Position numbers and translations under genes: made by a program
In this document: positions 62,001 through 64,000 of the stretch, in pieces
Position numbering within the stretch: position 1 is the first letter of the stretch
How the letters are laid out: every line of letters begins with the position of its first letter
NCBI GenBank assembly: GCA_033439795.1
Contig: JAUTDP010000011.1
Coordinates: 2,480,001 to 2,544,000 of the forward strand
DNA from: Sordaria brevicollis
Taxonomy: Eukaryota; Ascomycota; Sordariomycetes; Sordariales; Sordariaceae
Direction: 5' to 3'
Length of the DNA: 64,000 nucleotides
The notes under the pieces: model-generated
Database searches by the model: none
Told to the model about the DNA's origin: nothing
The model's input: the letters and a program-made list of their open reading frames with translations, nothing else

Positions 62001-62119
62001 ACATACAACACCAGGGATTCGCTGGTCGTCACCGACCCAACTACTAGTCTGGCCCTCACTGGCTTATCTATGGGAGAGCGGACGGGATCCCGAGTTTTCC
62101 GGTGGGTATGGTCGTATGT
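62001..62119 (-). rRNA. 5S ribosomal RNA, copy 4 (variant)
   Basis: The gene is 119 nt on the minus strand and matches copy 1 except at position 19, where T becomes C (CACCGG instead of CACTGG). The partner strand CCAGTG is unchanged, so one helix II pair becomes a C-A mismatch. TATATAAG lies at -31 to -24 (62143-62150). A six-base T run lies at the 3' end. It may be functional or an early pseudogene. Confidence 0.92.
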
Positions 62120-62564
62120 ATCTTTTCTATCACGTTGTAAGGCTTATATACAAGTAAATAGCAAGCGGGTGATTGGCAGTGCAAACTACTCCACATATTA
62201 AGCCTACCTGCCTACCTCTAGGCAGGCTTGCAGGTGCGGGGGAGAGTTCGATGTGCAGGTGTCTGTTGGGTAGATAACGTGCAACCAGCCACCTTCTAGG
62301 TCGCTCCTAGGTCCGTAATGAAGCGACGAAGCCAACATCTTGTTGTTCATTCTTGAAATATCTCATCATATTGTGCCGCTTTGCGTGTGCGTTCTCAAAG
62401 GTCATCCCCCGTCAGACACTCAACTTTGTTTGGACTTAGGTCAGCGTCCTCCAAGCGATGAGAGAAGGATGAAAGGGTCGCACCACCGAACACTTGGTCT
62501 TCTCCCCCTGACACGGTGGTATAGCGTACCCAAAGGCTAACCGGCCTTTCTTCAACGCCACACA
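62120..62564. other. Intergenic / leader of the partial right-edge gene
   Basis: About 445 bp. It contains short inverted CCTACCTGCC/AGGCAGG sequences around 62205-62235 and otherwise only short open frames. The right part is the likely leader of the next gene. Confidence 0.5.
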
Positions 62565-64000
62565 ATGCGTTCCCAGCATTCCATTACACCCATCTCGCAA
62601 GATGTCCACGGGCATCCATATAACTTTTCCGTAATCACCGTGGAAGAGGTTATCCTAACTGGCCCGTCTCCTGCACACAGTTCGCCAGATGTCGGCGAGA
62701 CATTAGCTGGGAATAGGGGAGGCCCCCGATCAAGTCAGTTGGTTGTCCTTCCAGCAACACCTAACGTAGAACGCTCGACTCTTATACCACAAAAGATCCA
62801 GGAATTCTTCAAGCCACGAAATACCCTGGTGAGCGCCGAATACCCGCACGGCTTGAACTACCCGGAATTCAAAGGATTCAAAACCTCGATCGCAACTTCA
62901 ATTCAATGGCTCGAGCAGAAGATGTCCACGGACGACAATCCCGGCGTGATGGACTACTTAAGAGAGCATCGTGTTATTGAGGGGTTAAAGATGGAGTTTC
63001 AACGAGTGATGAAAGAGGCCGAGTTCTTCTTCCAACGGGGTATTGTTCGCAGCCTCATAAGCTCGAAGCAGCAGGTCGCGTTTCTTTCAGCCACATTGTT
63101 CCAGCTTAGAGCTACTGTGGCATTGGTTGTCGCTTTACTTCGCCTTGAAGACGCTGTTACCACCACTGTTGACGACAACGAGAACAACAATCTTGGCAGC
63201 GATGACCGATCCACAAGCGACACAAGCTGCGGAAGTAGCGTCAGAAGCACTGTCCGCAGTTTTGACAGTAGCAGAAGTTTTCGTACGATCAACAGTATTC
63301 GGGTGGCAAACCTGCAGTTAGAAATGTAAGTGGAACGAGAAATGAACCTTGAGTCCCTGGCTAGCTGACAAGACTTGTACAGCAATCACCTGCGAGTGAC
63401 CATCGGACAGCACAAAGAGGCAATCCGGGGGCTTCTTACCCGGATTTCTCCAATACTCGATCGCCAGTCTTCCCCTAGTGTTGATTATCTTGCTTCTGTA
63501 CCTAGTCAGGATTCGTTGCGGACCTATGCTACTGCGATCGTCTCGCATGAGCATGAGCTCCCTTCTGTTACCACACAAGGCCCGATTAGTAACCTTCGCT
63601 TCCTCCAATCTTGCAAGTCGTCGATTGTTACCTTCACTACCGCACGAGAGGATGACCCACACGAAGACACGAGACACAATTGCCGAAGTTCGCTTTCAGC
63701 ACTCCGCGGGCCACTTTCGAAGCTCAGTGTCTGTACCGCAAACGCGTCTGTACTGACCTTCACCACCGCACGAGACTACCAAGAGCCTTTGGACCTCCTT
63801 GCTCAAAGCATGCTTAGGCACGGCACGGTTCCAGACACCATCATCGCTCCTGTTAGCCGCGGTGGTACTTCACCCTATCCCACTGCTCTGACGCAAGCTC
63901 CTCGTGTCTTGGTGGCGCCGAAACCGGTGAGGATCGCACTTCTCAGCAGCCGCGAGAAATGGATTTGTGCCAGGGCGCGACTCGATCCTCAGTTCTACGT
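62565..64000 (+). CDS. Hypothetical protein, 3' part missing at window edge
   Basis: Predicted join: 62565-63325, 63383-64000 and beyond, at least 459 aa. The GTAAGT..CAG intron keeps frame, and the frame stays open to the edge. Residues about 90-200 look helical (FKGFKTSIATSIQWLEQKM, LKMEFQRVMKEAEFFFQRG) with a hydrophobic stretch (LRATVALVVALLRLEDAV). A Ser/Asn/Asp-rich stretch follows, then a helix across the intron (NLQLEINHLRVTIGQHKEAI). Exon 2 holds two similar copies of VTFTTAR/LTFTTARD about 60 residues apart. I do not recognise the family. The helical N-terminus recalls regulatory domains ahead of NTPase domains in fungal signalling proteins, but no NTPase is visible in the window. 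Confidence 0.6.

Noticed and set aside
16163..62119. The four 119-bp repeats as a small transposon (MITE) family
   Set aside because: Their sequence and complementary ends fit 5S rRNA, with TATA-like elements and T-run terminators at matching positions and no target duplications.

Overview
The window is nuclear DNA of a filamentous ascomycete, almost certainly a Neurospora species. Four lines of evidence support this. Genes carry short GT..AG introns. Four dispersed single-copy 5S rRNA genes lie on both strands instead of in a tandem array. Three very AT-rich islands contain transposons ruined by C-to-T and G-to-A changes, the mark of repeat-induced point mutation (RIP). The proteins are fungal families such as acetyl-CoA synthetase ACU-5, EME1, DUF3176 and 2EXR.

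Layout, left to right. 926-6630 is a RIP-destroyed Copia-type LTR retrotransposon with 186-bp LTRs and a 5-bp target duplication. 9177-11688 encodes a LisH/WD40 protein of the SIF2/TBL1 type. 13894-15087 encodes a glycine-rich protein I do not recognise. A 5S rRNA gene lies at 16163. 19753-22973 is a RIP-destroyed Fot1/pogo-type DNA transposon with 98-bp inverted ends and a TA target duplication. 26206-28920 is acu-5. 31599-37149 is a second RIP-destroyed Copia element, on the minus strand with 194-bp LTRs, sitting about 760 bp upstream of a membrane ADAM metalloprotease (37911-40439). A convergent 2EXR-domain gene follows (40698-41585), then a DUF3176 membrane protein (42643-44765). Next is a cysteine-cluster protein (46032-47112) bracketed by two oppositely oriented 5S genes. 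A large kinesin-4-like motor lies on the minus strand (48983-54612), and its stop codon is followed in frame by about 279 more open codons. A 4.8-kb gene-poor stretch separates it from the divergent eme1 gene (59422-61737). A fourth 5S gene follows, and the window ends inside an unrecognised gene that starts at 62565.

The genes are a housekeeping and chromosome-biology mix with no operon-like logic: acetate activation, a chromatin co-repressor subunit, a DNA-repair nuclease subunit, a mitotic or transport motor, and surface proteins. The most distinctive structure is genome defence. All three transposons are full length, keep clean ends and target duplications, and keep collinear reading frames despite heavy mutation, while the genes and the short 5S copies next to them look untouched. 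I saw no CRISPR array, tRNA gene or biosynthetic cluster. The best candidates for something undescribed are the in-frame open region beyond the kinesin stop, the long Fot1-type element with hairpin-containing ends, and the partial gene at the right edge.
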